In this document: one piece after another, positions 35,786 to 47,324 of the stretch
Numbering within the stretch: position 1 is the stretch's first letter
How the letters are laid out: every line of letters begins with the position of its first letter
NCBI RefSeq assembly: GCF_008642315.1
Contig: NZ_CP029192.1
Coordinates: 7,254,001 to 7,318,000 of the forward strand
Reading direction: 5' to 3'
DNA: 64,000 bases
Source of the DNA: Streptomyces venezuelae
Lineage (GTDB): Bacteria; Actinomycetota; Actinomycetes; Streptomycetales; Streptomycetaceae
Notes under the pieces: generated by a model
The model's database searches: none
What the model was told of the DNA's origin: nothing
Seen by the model: the letters and a program-made list of their open reading frames with translations, nothing else
Made by a program: the position numbers and the translations under genes

Positions 35786-37285
35786 CTACGCCGCCCCCGG
35801 CGTCACGCGCTCGGGCCGTGTCGCGTTCCGTCGCGGCAGTCTCGTCGCCGCCACAGCGCCCAGCGCGGCCACCGCCGTCAGCGTCATGAGCGTGGGGGGC
35901 ATCGCGGAGAGGAACGCGCTGTCCGGCCACAGAGAGCCGCGTCCCCCCGTACGCGGCGCGAGGGCGGTCATCAGGGTCGTCGCCGCGGCGATCCCCACCG
36001 TGGGACCCACGTTCATCGCCGTCTGCTGGAGGCCCCCGGCCACCCCCGCGTCGGCCACCGGGGCATGGCGTACGACGACGGCCGTCGCGGCGACCATCAC
36101 CGTGCCGAACCCCGCCCCGACCAGCAGGAACCCCGCACCGGTCGCCACCGGCCCGGACGCCGCGTCCAGGCGTGACAGGGCCAGGATCCCGGCCGCGAGC
36201 GCCGTCATCGCCGCCGTGATCGTCCGGCGGGGTCCCTGCCCGCGCAGCACCACCGCCGCGAGCGGCGCGCTCACCACCATCATCACGGCGAGCGGCAGCG
36301 CCCTCAGCGCACAGTCCAGCGGGTCGAGGCCGAGGACGTCCTGAATGAAGTACGTGCTGACGAAGAGTGCCCCGAACATGGCGGCGGACGCCGCGACCAG
36401 GATGCCCAGCGCGGCGCCGACCCCGGCCGAGCGGAGCAGGCGCGGCGGCACCAGCGGGCTCGCGGCACGCCTCTCGTGACGTACGAACGCGCCTCCCGCG
36501 AGGGCCGCCACCGCGATGCCCGCCACGGCCGCCGTCGTCCACCCCCGCTCCGGCACGGTGACCAGGGTGTGCACCAAGCACGCCAGCGTCACCGCGAGCA
36601 GCCCCGCGCCGGCCAGGTCGAGCCCGGGCGCGGGAGCCTCCCGGCGTGCCGCCGGTACCCGCACCACCAGCGCCAGTACGCCGATCACCACCGCGGGCAC
36701 CACGCTCAGGAAGAACACCGAGCGCCAGCCGAACTGCGTGGCGAGCGCCCCGCCGACCAGTGGTCCGGTGGCCGCCGCGAGGCCGATCGCGCTCATTCGG
36801 AGGGCGATCGGCATTCCGAGCCGGTCGGGAGGGAACGCGGCCCGCAGCATCCCGAGCGTCGCGGGCTGCAGCAGCGCCCCGAAGACCCCCTGGGCCACGC
36901 GCAGCGCGATCACCCAGCCGACGCCGGGCGCGAGCCCGACCCCCGCCGACGCGGCCGCGAAGCCGAGCGTGCCGACGGCGAAGAGCCGCCCGTGCCCGTA
37001 CCGGTCGCCGAGCCGCCCCGCGAAGACGAGCAGGCTCGCCACGGCGATCAGATAGCCGGTACTCGTCCACTGCACCTGCGCGAAGGAAGCGTCGAGGTCG
37101 CGTTGCAGAGCGGGCTGGACGACGGTCAGGGCGGTGCCGTCGAGGGCGACGACCATGGCGCCGAGGACGCTGCAGGCGAGGGTGAGACGGCGCTGCACGC
37201 GGGTGCTCCGGCCCTCCGCGGCCGATCTCTTCGTGGCCGACCCCTCCGTGGTCCAGGCCTCCGATGCCCCCATACCCGCGGTCAC
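35786..37285 (-). CDS. MFS drug exporter (EmrB/QacA, DHA2-type)
   Basis: 499 residues with about 14 helices. Signature regions: VVALDGTALTVVQPALQRDL (helix 1) and FAGRLGDRYGHGRLF (motif A). GTG 37285 overlaps the stop of the upstream TetR gene by four bases (GTGA), so the pair is co-translated and the exporter is under its own repressor. Proton-driven multidrug or metabolite efflux at the cell membrane. The substrate is likely also the TetR inducer. Confidence 0.87.
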   Translation of the reverse strand: MTAGMGASEAWTTEGSATKRSAAEGRSTRVQRRLTLACSVLGAMVVALDGTALTVVQPALQRDLDASFAQVQWTSTGYLIAVASLLVFAGRLGDRYGHGRLFAVGTLGFAAASAGVGLAPGVGWVIALRVAQGVFGALLQPATLGMLRAAFPPDRLGMPIALRMSAIGLAAATGPLVGGALATQFGWRSVFFLSVVPAVVIGVLALVVRVPAARREAPAPGLDLAGAGLLAVTLACLVHTLVTVPERGWTTAAVAGIAVAALAGGAFVRHERRAASPLVPPRLLRSAGVGAALGILVAASAAMFGALFVSTYFIQDVLGLDPLDCALRALPLAVMMVVSAPLAAVVLRGQGPRRTITAAMTALAAGILALSRLDAASGPVATGAGFLLVGAGFGTVMVAATAVVVRHAPVADAGVAGGLQQTAMNVGPTVGIAAATTLMTALAPRTGGRGSLWPDSAFLSAMPPTLMTLTAVAALGAVAATRLPRRNATRPERVTPGAA

Positions 37286-37877
37286 GAAGCACCCGGCCCG
37301 AGGTGTGCGTCCAGCGCGGCCGCGATCAGTGGTTCCACGTCGTCCTCGCCCGTCGCCAGACGCAGGCTCCCCCACCCCCACAGCTGCGCGATGCCGTGCA
37401 GGTTCGCCCACAGCGCGCCCGCGACGACCCGCGCCCCGGCGGCGGACGCGGGGCGGGCCTCGGCGACCAGGCCGGCCAGGATGTCGAAGAGGGGCAGGCT
37501 GGTCTCGCGCAGGCCGAGCTGATTGCTCTCCAGCAGGTCGTGGCGGAACATCAGCTCGAACATGCCGCGGTGGGTCGCGGCGAAGTCGAGGTAGGCGCGG
37601 CCCAGGGCGCGCAGCCGTACGCGGGCGTCGTCGTCGGAACCGTCGCCCACCGCCTTCGCCACCTCGACGGCCAGCTCCCCGAAGCCCCGCCGCGCGATGG
37701 CGGAGAGCAGCGACACATGCGTGGGGAAGTACCGCCGGGGCGCACCGTGCGAGACGCCGGCCCCGCGCGCGATCTCCCGCAGGGTCAGCGCCTGCACCCC
37801 CCGCTCCGCCACGAGCTCGACGCCCACGTCCACGAGCCGGGCGCGCAGCCCGGCCTCCTGATCATCCCGTTCGGTCA

Positions 37878-37878
<1 letters not shown>
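37282..37878 (-). CDS. TetR-family repressor of the MFS exporter
   Basis: 198 residues. HTH LTLREIARGAGVSHGAPRRYF at about 30-52; C-terminal helical TetR_C domain (YLDFAATHRGMFELMFRHDL). ATG 37878 is preferred over GTG 37884. Two identical palindromes lie at and just upstream of the start codon (37878-37914), as expected for autorepression, and the operon continues into the exporter. Confidence 0.88.
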
Positions 37879-40225
<2,347 letters not shown>

Positions 40226-40267
40226 CGTCGTCCGTCCCGGGCTGACGTCGCCGTAGTACGGCATCGC

Positions 40268-40302
40268 GAGGGGCCTCCCGCCACGACGGCGGGAGGCCCC
40301 TC
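40268..40302 (+). terminator. bidirectional terminator between icd and the ABC operon
   Basis: Perfect 15-bp stem (40268-40282 with 40288-40302) and a five-base loop, between convergent stops at 40225 and 40320. Confidence 0.8.
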
Positions 40303-40319
40303 CCCGTATCCCGATCGTC

Positions 40320-41105
40320 CTACACGTCCCGCGCCCGCAGGACCAGCGCCCCCACCAGCAGCGCCGCCGCCGCGTAGCCGCCGAGCACCCCGATGCCCGC
40401 CCACGGCCCGATCGGCAGCCGCTCCACACCGACCGTCGCCCGCACCGCGAGCCCGGCCGTCGACGGCGTCAGCTCCTCGGCGCGCTCCCGCCAGTCGGCG
40501 TCGGCCAGCAACCCGGAGAGCACCGGCAAGCCGTAGAACAGGGTCAGGGCCGTCGTCGCCGCGGCCGCCGTGTCGCGCAACGCGGTCGCCGTGCCGAGGC
40601 CGACCAGGGCGGCCAGCGCCAGATAGAGGACCGAACCGAGGGCCGCCCGCAGCGTCGGCCCCTCCGTCAGGCCCGGCACGGCGAACCCGTCCGCGGCCAG
40701 CACCTCCCGCCCCACGAGGAGCGACGCTCCGACCCCGACCGCGCCCGCGGCCACCGTCAGCGCGCCGACCACCGCGGCCTTGGCGGCGAGCACCCGCACC
40801 CGCCTCGGCTCCGCCGCCAGCGTCGTACGGATGGTCCCCGTCCCGTACTCACCGCTCATCGCGAGGACCGCGAGGACGACGACCGCCCCCTGCCCCACCC
40901 ACACACCGGTGAGGCTGAGCTCGACGGTGTCCTCGTGGCACTCGGCGGGCACCGGACAGTCCGCGGCGGAGAGCGAGGCCGTGGTGAGGAGCCCCGCCGC
41001 GACCATCAGCACCACCGTGGCGAGCAGCAGCCACCACGTGCTGGGCAGCGTACGGAGCTTGGTCCACTCGGCGTGCAGGGCGCCGACGCCCCGGCCACCC
41101 CTCAC
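40320..41105 (-). CDS. ABC transporter permease (second of the operon)
   Basis: 261 residues with about six helices of the ABC-2 type. It begins HAEWTKLRTLPSTWW, a cytosolic coupling motif shared with the upstream permease, and contains SGEYGTGTIRTTLAAEPRRV. GTG 41105 overlaps the upstream stop (GTGA). With the ATPase and the other permease it forms a heteromeric exporter; the two permeases are paralogous. Confidence 0.8.
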   Translation of the reverse strand: MRGGRGVGALHAEWTKLRTLPSTWWLLLATVVLMVAAGLLTTASLSAADCPVPAECHEDTVELSLTGVWVGQGAVVVLAVLAMSGEYGTGTIRTTLAAEPRRVRVLAAKAAVVGALTVAAGAVGVGASLLVGREVLAADGFAVPGLTEGPTLRAALGSVLYLALAALVGLGTATALRDTAAAATTALTLFYGLPVLSGLLADADWRERAEELTPSTAGLAVRATVGVERLPIGPWAGIGVLGGYAAAALLVGALVLRARDV

Positions 41106-42625
41106 GCGTCCCGCCTCCGCAGCCGCCACACCGCGGCGCCCAGCACCACGACGGCGTACGCGGCGAGCGTGGCGAGGCCGGTCCAGGGCCCCTGCGGATA
41201 GCAGCCCTCTTCCGGCAGGCAGACGGTCGCCACCTGCTCGTACCGCGGCAGCGTGTTCTGGACCGCGAACCCCGCGACGGGCGTGAGACGTTGCACCGCG
41301 TGGGCCAGGTCGAGCGGCAACGTACTGAGCAGGATCAACGGCAGCACGAACACCACCACGACGACCGTGATCGCGGCGGCCGTGCCGCGCAGCAGCGCAC
41401 CGAGCCCCAGGGCGAGCACGGGGACCAGGGCGAGCACGGCGGCGGTGCCGATGACGGCACGCAGCATCGGGCCGTCGCCGAGGGAGATGTCGCCGAAGAG
41501 CGGCGGTGTGTCGTCACCGCGCAGCCGGGGCGCGCAGAGCAGATACGCGACGAACGCCGCGACGAGCCCCGCGGCGAACGACACCGCGCCGATCACCACG
41601 GCCTTGGCGGCGAGAACCCGGCCGCGGCGCGGGCTGAGCGCGAAGGTCGTACGGATCATGCCCCTGCGGTACTCGGCGGTGACGAAGAGCACGCCGAGCG
41701 CGGCGAGCAGGACCAGGCCCAGCTGCGCGCCGTCCAGGACCATCACGGCCAGGTCGTTGGGCGGCGGGGCGGGACCGATGTCGCCGGAGCCGCTGAGCGT
41801 GAACGCGGCCCCCGCGCGCCGGAGTTCGCCCGAGGCGCGGGCCGGGTCACCGCCGACGTCCGTGTGCCGCCAGGCCGCCGGCGCCGCGCGCCCGTCGAGT
41901 GCCACGTCCTCGAAGCGCGCGGCCGACACCGACGGACGCTGGTCGATGGACGCGCTGCCGAACTCCCGCTCGCGCGACTGGACGTCGGGGGACGCCACGA
42001 AGAAGCCGACCGCCACGGCGTCGGGGGCGGGGGTGGTGCTGTCGGCCCCGTCCAGGTCGACTGTGCCGACCTTCTTCCAGTGACGACGGTCGCGGCCGTC
42101 GCGGCCGTCGGGGGACTCGTACCCGGTGACGGTCGAGCCCTTACGGGTCAGGCGGAGCCAGCGCGCGTCGCCGGGCGAGGCGGCCGAGCCCGCCACGTCC
42201 CGCACGAACCCGCTCTGCAGCCGCACTCCGTGGCGGGCGGTGAGCATGAGGGCGGCGTAGTCGGCTCCCGGCCGGGTGCTCTCCTTCACCATGACCCCGG
42301 CCTTGGCCCACTCCGGCGTGGCGCCGGACCCCGTGGCCGCCGGCACGGACACACGCGCCGTGATGCTGCCGTCCCCGGTCAGAGTGCGGTGGGCGAAGGA
42401 GAACCCGTCCCGCACGGGCTGCCCTTCGCCGCCGGTGGGACCCGGCGGCCCGCCGCCGTGGGCGGTCTCGGCCGTCGAACTGAGCGCCGAGAACAGCGAC
42501 ACCAGGACGGTCACCAGGACCGCGCCGAGGAGTGTGATGCCCCAGCGGCGCACCGTGCGCCACTTGGTCCACTCCGCGTGCAGCAGGGAAACGAACCCGT
42601 CACGACGTGCAGTGAGGAGGCTCAT
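41102..42625 (-). CDS. ABC transporter permease with an extracytoplasmic beta domain
   Basis: 507 residues. After the cytosolic HAEWTKWRTVRRWG and the first helix (about 28-50), roughly 230 residues lie outside the membrane. The stretch DGSITARVSVPAATGSG, AGVMVKESTRPGADYAALML and WLRLTRKGSTVTGYESPDG resembles concanavalin/DUF1349-like jelly-roll domains. Five further helices carry AEYRRGMIRTTFALSPRRG. ATG overlaps the ATPase stop (ATGA). The domain may bind a sugar or envelope ligand. Confidence 0.8.
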   Translation of the reverse strand: MSLLTARRDGFVSLLHAEWTKWRTVRRWGITLLGAVLVTVLVSLFSALSSTAETAHGGGPPGPTGGEGQPVRDGFSFAHRTLTGDGSITARVSVPAATGSGATPEWAKAGVMVKESTRPGADYAALMLTARHGVRLQSGFVRDVAGSAASPGDARWLRLTRKGSTVTGYESPDGRDGRDRRHWKKVGTVDLDGADSTTPAPDAVAVGFFVASPDVQSREREFGSASIDQRPSVSAARFEDVALDGRAAPAAWRHTDVGGDPARASGELRRAGAAFTLSGSGDIGPAPPPNDLAVMVLDGAQLGLVLLAALGVLFVTAEYRRGMIRTTFALSPRRGRVLAAKAVVIGAVSFAAGLVAAFVAYLLCAPRLRGDDTPPLFGDISLGDGPMLRAVIGTAAVLALVPVLALGLGALLRGTAAAITVVVVVFVLPLILLSTLPLDLAHAVQRLTPVAGFAVQNTLPRYEQVATVCLPEEGCYPQGPWTGLATLAAYAVVVLGAAVWRLRRRDA

Positions 42626-43596
42626 CGGGCACCTCCCTCGCGGGGAGGCGCGGGCTCGGGAGAGGGGCGGGAGAACTGTGGCTCCGAGTCCGCCGCGAAC
42701 TGCACCGCGTCCCTGGTGAGTTCCATGTACGCCTCCTCCAGCGTCGCCCGGTGCGCGGCGACCCCCGAGAACGGCACGCCCGCCTCGCCGAGCAGCGCGA
42801 CGACGCGCTCCGCGTCGAGCCGCGACACGGTGAGGAGGTCCCGGCCGGTGGCCGCGACGCTCGCACCCGCCGTCGAGAGGACCGTCATCGCCCGCGTGCG
42901 GTCGCCGGTGCGCACCTCCACGCGGTCGCCCGACGCGGCGGCGAGCAGCTCCCGTACGCTCGTGTCGGCGATCACCCGCCCCCGGCCGATGACCACCAAG
43001 TGGTCGGCGGTGTCCTCCAGTTCGCTCATGAGGTGGCTGGAGACGAGTACGGCCCGCCCCTCGGCGGCCAGCGCCCGCAGGAACGTACGGATCCACCGGA
43101 TGCCCTCCGGATCGAGGCCGTTGACGGGCTCGTCGAAGAGCAGCACCGGCGGGTCGCCGAGCAGCGCGGCCGCGATGCCGAGGCGCTGCCGCATGCCCAG
43201 CGAGTAGCCGCCCGCCCGCCGCCGCGCCGCCCCGCCGAGCCCCACGAGCTCCAGCACCTCGTCCACGCGCCGCACCGGGATGCGGTGCGAGTGCGCCATC
43301 CACAGCAGATGGTCCCGCCCCCGCCTGCTCGGATGCACGGCACCCGCGTCGAGCAGCGCGCCGACCTCGAGGAGCGGGGCGCGCAACGCGCCGTAGGGAC
43401 GCCCCCCGATGAGCGCGGCGCCCTCGTCCGCGGCGTCGAGCCCCAGCAGAATGCGCAACGTCGTCGACTTCCCCGCCCCGTTGGGCCCCACGAACCCGGT
43501 CACCTGTCCCGGCTCCACCCGAAAGGTGAGTCCGTCGACCGCCGTGACCGTCCCGAACCGCTTGCGCAACTCCCGTACGTCGATGGACGCTTCCAT
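42622..43596 (-). CDS. ABC transporter ATPase (drug-export type)
   Basis: 324 residues. Walker A GPNGAGKST, signature YSLGMRQRLG, Walker B VLLFDEP and the switch His in VSSHLMSELE. A C-terminal extension (about 220-300, DRTRAMTVLSTAGASVAATG) resembles DrrA-like exporters. ATG 43596 has GGAAGGAG upstream. First gene of the exporter operon; it faces the two-component genes at 43734 across 137 bases, so the pair may control the exporter. Confidence 0.9.
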   Translation of the reverse strand: MEASIDVRELRKRFGTVTAVDGLTFRVEPGQVTGFVGPNGAGKSTTLRILLGLDAADEGAALIGGRPYGALRAPLLEVGALLDAGAVHPSRRGRDHLLWMAHSHRIPVRRVDEVLELVGLGGAARRRAGGYSLGMRQRLGIAAALLGDPPVLLFDEPVNGLDPEGIRWIRTFLRALAAEGRAVLVSSHLMSELEDTADHLVVIGRGRVIADTSVRELLAAASGDRVEVRTGDRTRAMTVLSTAGASVAATGRDLLTVSRLDAERVVALLGEAGVPFSGVAAHRATLEEAYMELTRDAVQFAADSEPQFSRPSPEPAPPREGGAR

Positions 43597-43733
43597 GCGC
43601 CGTGCTCCTTCCCCCGATGCCATGCCGTCCGTACGACGTGAGGCTAGGGATGCCGGGAGCGCACGTCGTCACGCGACGGGGGGTCGTCGTATCCCACGCG
43701 CGGGGGACTCCGGCGTGGCCCCCGGCGGTGACA

Positions 43734-45035
43734 ATGGTCCCCGTGAAGCCGTCAACCACCGTGTGGAAGCAGCCCCGTTGGTGGCTCGGGCTCGATGGAC
43801 GCTCCGGGGCTCCCGAGGGTCCGGTCGCCGCCGCCGCGCTGCTCGCGGTCGGGGCCGTCGGCGAGGCCCTGCTGCGGGCGGACGGCCGCGTACCCGTGCC
43901 GCTGGCACTGTTCCTCGCCCTCGCGGCCACCGCCCCCGTCGCGGGCCTCGCCGCGCCCCGACGTCCGCATGCCCGCGGCCGGACCGTGGGCGCGGCGGCG
44001 ACGGCCGCCGTCGCCGCCGGTCTGCTCTCCCTCACCCCGTTCCACGTCCTGACGGCGGCCGGCCTCGCCGCGGTCCTCCTGGCTCTCCACCGCGCCGGAC
44101 TGCACGCAGCGAGACCCCTCGCCGTGCTCCTGCCGCTGCCCTTCGTCGGGTACGCGCTCTCCGCGCCGGCGGGCTCCGACACCGGCTCCCGCCTCATCGC
44201 CGCGCTGATCGCCGCGGGCGCCGCCGCCGCGGCCGGTACCGGGCTCGCCCGCCGGGCCAGGGACGCGGCACTCGCCCACGACGCCACCGAACGGGCCGCC
44301 GCCGACACGCTGCTCGCGCACGCGGCGCGCGGCGAACGCGCCAGGATCGCACGGGAGTTGCACGACGTCGTCGCCCACCACATCTCGATGATCGCCGTCC
44401 AGGCCGAGACCGCCCGCCTCACCACCCCGGGCCTGCCCGCCGCCGGGGCCGACCGCTTCCTGGCCATCGGCGACACCGCGCGCACGGCCCTCACGGAGAT
44501 GCGCCGCCTGCTCGGCGTGCTGCGCGAGGACGCGGGCCCGGCCGCCACCGCGACGGAGCGCCGCCCACAGCCGGGCATCGAGCAGCTCGGGGAGCTGGTG
44601 GACGAGGCGAGGGACGCGTCGGGCGGCGCGCTGCGCCTGATCGTCGAGGGTCCGATCCGTCCCCTGGACGCGGGCGTCGAACTCACCGCGTACCGCATCG
44701 TCCAGGAGGCCCTCACCAACGCACGCCGGCACGCGCCGGGCGCCGCCATCGACGTAGAACTCCGTTATGCCGCCGAGGCGTTGCGGCTGCGCGTACGAGA
44801 CAACGGGCCGAGCCCGCACGCGTCGACGCATAACGGCACCGGCCACGGCCTGCTCGGCATGCGGGAACGCGCGACGATGGCGGGCGGCACGCTACGGGCG
44901 GGCCCGGCGAGCGGGGGAGGCTTCCTGATCGAGGCGTCGTTTCCGCTGACGTCTGCGGCGGCGCCCAACGACCCCCAGGGTGCGGGGGAGCCCCGGGCGG
45001 GGGAGCCCCGTGGCGCACGAAGGCAACCCGCATGA
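43734..45035 (+). CDS. NarL-type sensor histidine kinase
   Basis: 433 residues. Several hydrophobic helices at the N-terminus (about 35-190) anchor the sensor. The HisKA_3 box [20 protein letters not shown] holds the phospho-acceptor His, and HATPase has [12 protein letters not shown] and [18 protein letters not shown]. Start ATG 43734 follows GGCGGTG; GTG 43743 is possible. The response regulator overlaps its end. Stimulus unknown; the divergent ABC exporter suggests a membrane-active compound. Confidence 0.88.
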   Translation: MVPVKPSTTVWKQPRWWLGLDGRSGAPEGPVAAAALLAVGAVGEALLRADGRVPVPLALFLALAATAPVAGLAAPRRPHARGRTVGAAATAAVAAGLLSLTPFHVLTAAGLAAVLLALHRAGLHAARPLAVLLPLPFVGYALSAPAGSDTGSRLIAALIAAGAAAAAGTGLARRARDAALAHDATERAAADTLLAHAARGERARIARELHDVVAHHISMIAVQAETARLTTPGLPAAGADRFLAIGDTARTALTEMRRLLGVLREDAGPAATATERRPQPGIEQLGELVDEARDASGGALRLIVEGPIRPLDAGVELTAYRIVQEALTNARRHAPGAAIDVELRYAAEALRLRVRDNGPSPHASTHNGTGHGLLGMRERATMAGGTLRAGPASGGGFLIEASFPLTSAAAPNDPQGAGEPRAGEPRGARRQPA

Positions 45036-45727
45036 CCGACGCAGGCCCGGAGGCCCCCTTGCCCCTGCGCATCGTCATCGCGGACGACCACGAGGTCGTA
45101 CGCGCCGGCTACGCGGGCCTGCTCGCCACGCAACCCGACTTCGTGGTCGTCGGAACGGCCGCGGACGGAGCGGCGGCGGTCCGCCTCTGCCGGGAGCTGC
45201 GGCCCGACCTGGTCCTGATGGACGTCCGCATGCCGGTGATGGACGGCATCGAGGCGACCGGCCGGCTGGCGGGGACGGACACCCGCGTCCTCATCCTCAC
45301 CACCTTCGACCTCGACGAGCACGTGTACGACGCGCTGGGCGCCGGAGCGGCGGGGTTCCTGCTCAAGGACGTCACCGCGGAGCACCTCTTCGACGCGGTC
45401 CGCGTGGTCGCCGCGGGCGAGGGCCTGCTCGCACCGACGGTCACCCGCCGCCTGATCGCCGAGTTCGCCCGCATCCGCCCCACGCGTACGGGCAGGCCCG
45501 CACCCCGCCTGGACTCCCTGACGCCGCGCGAGACCGAAGTGCTCGGACTCGTCGCGGAGGGCCTCTCCAACCCGGAGATCGCCGCCCGCCTGCACGTCGG
45601 CGAGCAGACGGTGAAAACCCACGTGAGCCGAGTCCTGGCCAAGCTGTCCCTGAGGGACCGGACCCAGGCGGTGGTAGCGGCGTACGAGTCGGGGCTTGTG
45701 GTGCCGGGGGTGGGGAGGGGTGAGTGA
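45032..45727 (+). CDS. LuxR/NarL-type response regulator
   Basis: 231 residues. Receiver domain with the phospho-Asp in [15 protein letters not shown] and the Lys in [12 protein letters not shown]-terminal [43 protein letters not shown] (two runs). ATG overlaps the kinase stop (ATGA), so the pair is co-translated. A very G-rich stretch follows the stop. Confidence 0.93.
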   Translation: MTDAGPEAPLPLRIVIADDHEVVRAGYAGLLATQPDFVVVGTAADGAAAVRLCRELRPDLVLMDVRMPVMDGIEATGRLAGTDTRVLILTTFDLDEHVYDALGAGAAGFLLKDVTAEHLFDAVRVVAAGEGLLAPTVTRRLIAEFARIRPTRTGRPAPRLDSLTPRETEVLGLVAEGLSNPEIAARLHVGEQTVKTHVSRVLAKLSLRDRTQAVVAAYESGLVVPGVGRGE

Positions 45728-45733
45728 GAGTGC

Positions 45734-45768
45734 GGGGTGGGCTGGGCGGGCGGGGCGGTGGGGCCGGG
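45734..45768 (+). other. G-quadruplex-prone G-tract cluster
   Basis: Seven runs of three or four G within 35 bases directly after the response regulator stop. The surrounding gap to 45918 is strongly G-skewed and without a recognisable gene. Confidence 0.6.
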
Positions 45769-45918
45769 TTCGGAGCGGGCGTTGGGCGGACGGGCCGGTG
45801 GCCGGACCAGGGGCGGTTGGTCGGCGGTGGCCCGGGTCGAGGGCGGCTGGTCGGCCGGTGGCGCGGGCTAGGGGTGAGTGGGACCGGGTCCGGGGCGGAT
45901 TTCTCGTGGTGGTTCCGG

Positions 45919-46722
45919 TCAGGGGCGGCGGCGGGGCTTGCCGCGCTTCGGGGTGCCGGAGGAGCGGGACCCCTGGCCCTGTCCGCCCTTGCCCTTCGGC
46001 TTTCCTGACGCGCCCGCGCCCGGCTTCCGCTTCGCCTTGGCATCCCGGGCCGCCTTCGCCCTGGCCACGTCCTTGTCCGTGCCCGCGCCCTTGCCCTTCG
46101 GCGGGTTCTGGGCGCGGCCCCGGGAGCTGTTGACCGTCCGGCCGCGGACGATCCCGATGAAGTCCTCGACGAGATCCGTCGTCTCGGCCTCCGGCCAGGA
46201 CAGGGCGACGCGCGACTCCGGGGCACCCGTCACCGGACGGTAGGTGAGGTCCTTGCGGTGGTACAGGCGGGCCAACGACTGAGGTACGACCAGCAGACCC
46301 ACCCCCGCCGCCACCAGCTCCACCGCGTCCTCGGTCGTCGCGGGACGCTCGTACGCGGGCAGGCCCGGCCGCCGCTCCCACTCCAGCGTCTCGTCCAGCG
46401 GGTGGAACACGACCTCGTCGGCGAGATCGTCGACGGACACCTCCTCGACGGCGGCGACGACGTGGTCCTTCGGGGTCACGACGACCGTCGTCTCGGTGTA
46501 GAGCGGGATCGCGCTGAGGTCCGTACGGTCAATGGGCAGCCGTACGAAACCGGCGTCGGCGCCACCCGCCCTCAGCACGTCGGGCGCCTCTGCGGCCGCC
46601 ACGGTGAGGAGGGTCAGCGGGACGTCGGGCAGCCGCTCGTTCCAGATACGCACCCATTTGGCGGGCGTCACCCCCGGGACGTAGGCGAGCCGGAACGAAG
46701 GGGATACTTCCGAGCCTGTCAC
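45919..46722 (-). CDS. LysR-type substrate-binding domain protein without HTH, basic tail
   Basis: 267 residues. The start (GTG 46722) leads directly into the LysR effector fold (FRLAYVPGVTPAKWVRIWNE, GGADAGFVRLPIDR, VAAGVGLLVVPQSLARL); the N-terminal winged helix of LysR regulators is absent. Residues about 200-267 are a Lys/Arg/Gly-rich low-complexity tail (KGKGAGTDKDVARAKAARDA and similar), possibly binding nucleic acid. TAGCCT six bases upstream of the GTG indicates a leaderless transcript. Divergent from a DUF5997 gene across 57 bases. Function unknown. Confidence 0.8.
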   Translation of the reverse strand: MTGSEVSPSFRLAYVPGVTPAKWVRIWNERLPDVPLTLLTVAAAEAPDVLRAGGADAGFVRLPIDRTDLSAIPLYTETTVVVTPKDHVVAAVEEVSVDDLADEVVFHPLDETLEWERRPGLPAYERPATTEDAVELVAAGVGLLVVPQSLARLYHRKDLTYRPVTGAPESRVALSWPEAETTDLVEDFIGIVRGRTVNSSRGRAQNPPKGKGAGTDKDVARAKAARDAKAKRKPGAGASGKPKGKGGQGQGSRSSGTPKRGKPRRRP

Positions 46723-46728
46723 CTCGCC

Positions 46729-46734
46729 AGGCTA
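46729..46734 (-). promoter_or_regulatory. -10 box of a probable leaderless promoter
   Basis: Minus-strand TAGCCT, six bases, GTG 46722. Confidence 0.45.
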
Positions 46735-46767
46735 CCCGCCGTGGTCGGGACCAGCGCACATGCTCGA

Positions 46768-46773
46768 TACCCT
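46768..46773 (+). promoter_or_regulatory. -10 box of a probable leaderless promoter
   Basis: TACCCT, six bases, ATG 46780, with no ribosome site in between. Confidence 0.45.
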
Positions 46774-46779
46774 GGACCC

Positions 46780-47196
46780 ATGACGTCGCACCAGACCACC
46801 CAGACCATGAAGCCCGCGACCGCGGCGAAGAAGCTGGGTGTGTACCTCCAGGCCACGCCCGCCGAGTTCCAGGAGGGTGTCGTCTCGCGCAGCGAGCTCA
46901 ACGCGCTGCAGGCCGACCCGCCCGAGTGGCTCCAGGAGCTGCGGCGCAACGGCCCGCACCCGCGCCCCGTCGTCGCGGCCAAGCTCGGCGTCTCCATCGC
47001 GGGCCTCGCGCGCGGCGGAGTGACCGAGCCGCTCACCACGGAGCAGATCGACGCGCTGAAGGAGGAGCAGCCCGGCTGGCTGCACCAGGAGCGCGCCACG
47101 CAGGCCGAGGTGCGCAAGGACGCGGTGCGGATCAAGGAAAGGCACGCGGAGCAGGCGGAGAAGCGGGCGGCACGCGGCGACGACGCGCGCGACTGA
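46780..47196 (+). CDS. DUF5997 protein
   Basis: 138 residues. MKPATAAKKLGVYLQATPAE, FQEGVVSRSELNALQADPPE, WLQELRRNGPHPRPVVAAKL and GVSIAGLARGGVTEPLTTEQ contain HTH-like helices (VAAKLGVSIAGLARGG); the C-terminus is a charged helix. The family is actinobacterial and uncharacterised; a DNA-binding role is possible. It lies divergent to the LysR-effector protein. In my memory this pair is conserved next to each other in streptomycetes. Confidence 0.72.
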   Translation: MTSHQTTQTMKPATAAKKLGVYLQATPAEFQEGVVSRSELNALQADPPEWLQELRRNGPHPRPVVAAKLGVSIAGLARGGVTEPLTTEQIDALKEEQPGWLHQERATQAEVRKDAVRIKERHAEQAEKRAARGDDARD

Positions 47197-47216
47197 GCGG
47201 TTCCGGACGCGTTCGC

Positions 47217-47324
47217 TTAGGCGATGCGCCGCTTCTGCGCGACGCGCCGCTGCTGCGCGACCGTCGTCCGCTCGATCAGGGTGGGCAGCCCGGCACGGTC
47301 CGGGCCGTTCCCGTCGCACTCCGC
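47217..47324 (-). pseudogene. possible remnant of a LacI-type regulator C-terminus
   Basis: Directly after the SigJ TAG and in the same frame, 35 sense codons run to TAA at 47217. They read GNGPDRAGLPTLIERTTVAQ then basic residues, recalling the LPT-x-L-I/V-x-R-x-T-T end of LacI regulators. There is no start codon. It may be a gene fragment or chance coding. Confidence 0.3.

Noticed and set aside
34338..37292. Open frame of 984 codons on the minus strand across the serine hydrolase and MFS genes
   Set aside because: Antisense or out of frame to identified genes; composition-driven.
42626..44749. N-terminal extension of the jelly-roll permease frame up to 44749
   Set aside because: Runs antisense across the ATPase and kinase genes; the ATGA overlap and ribosome site fix the start at 42625.
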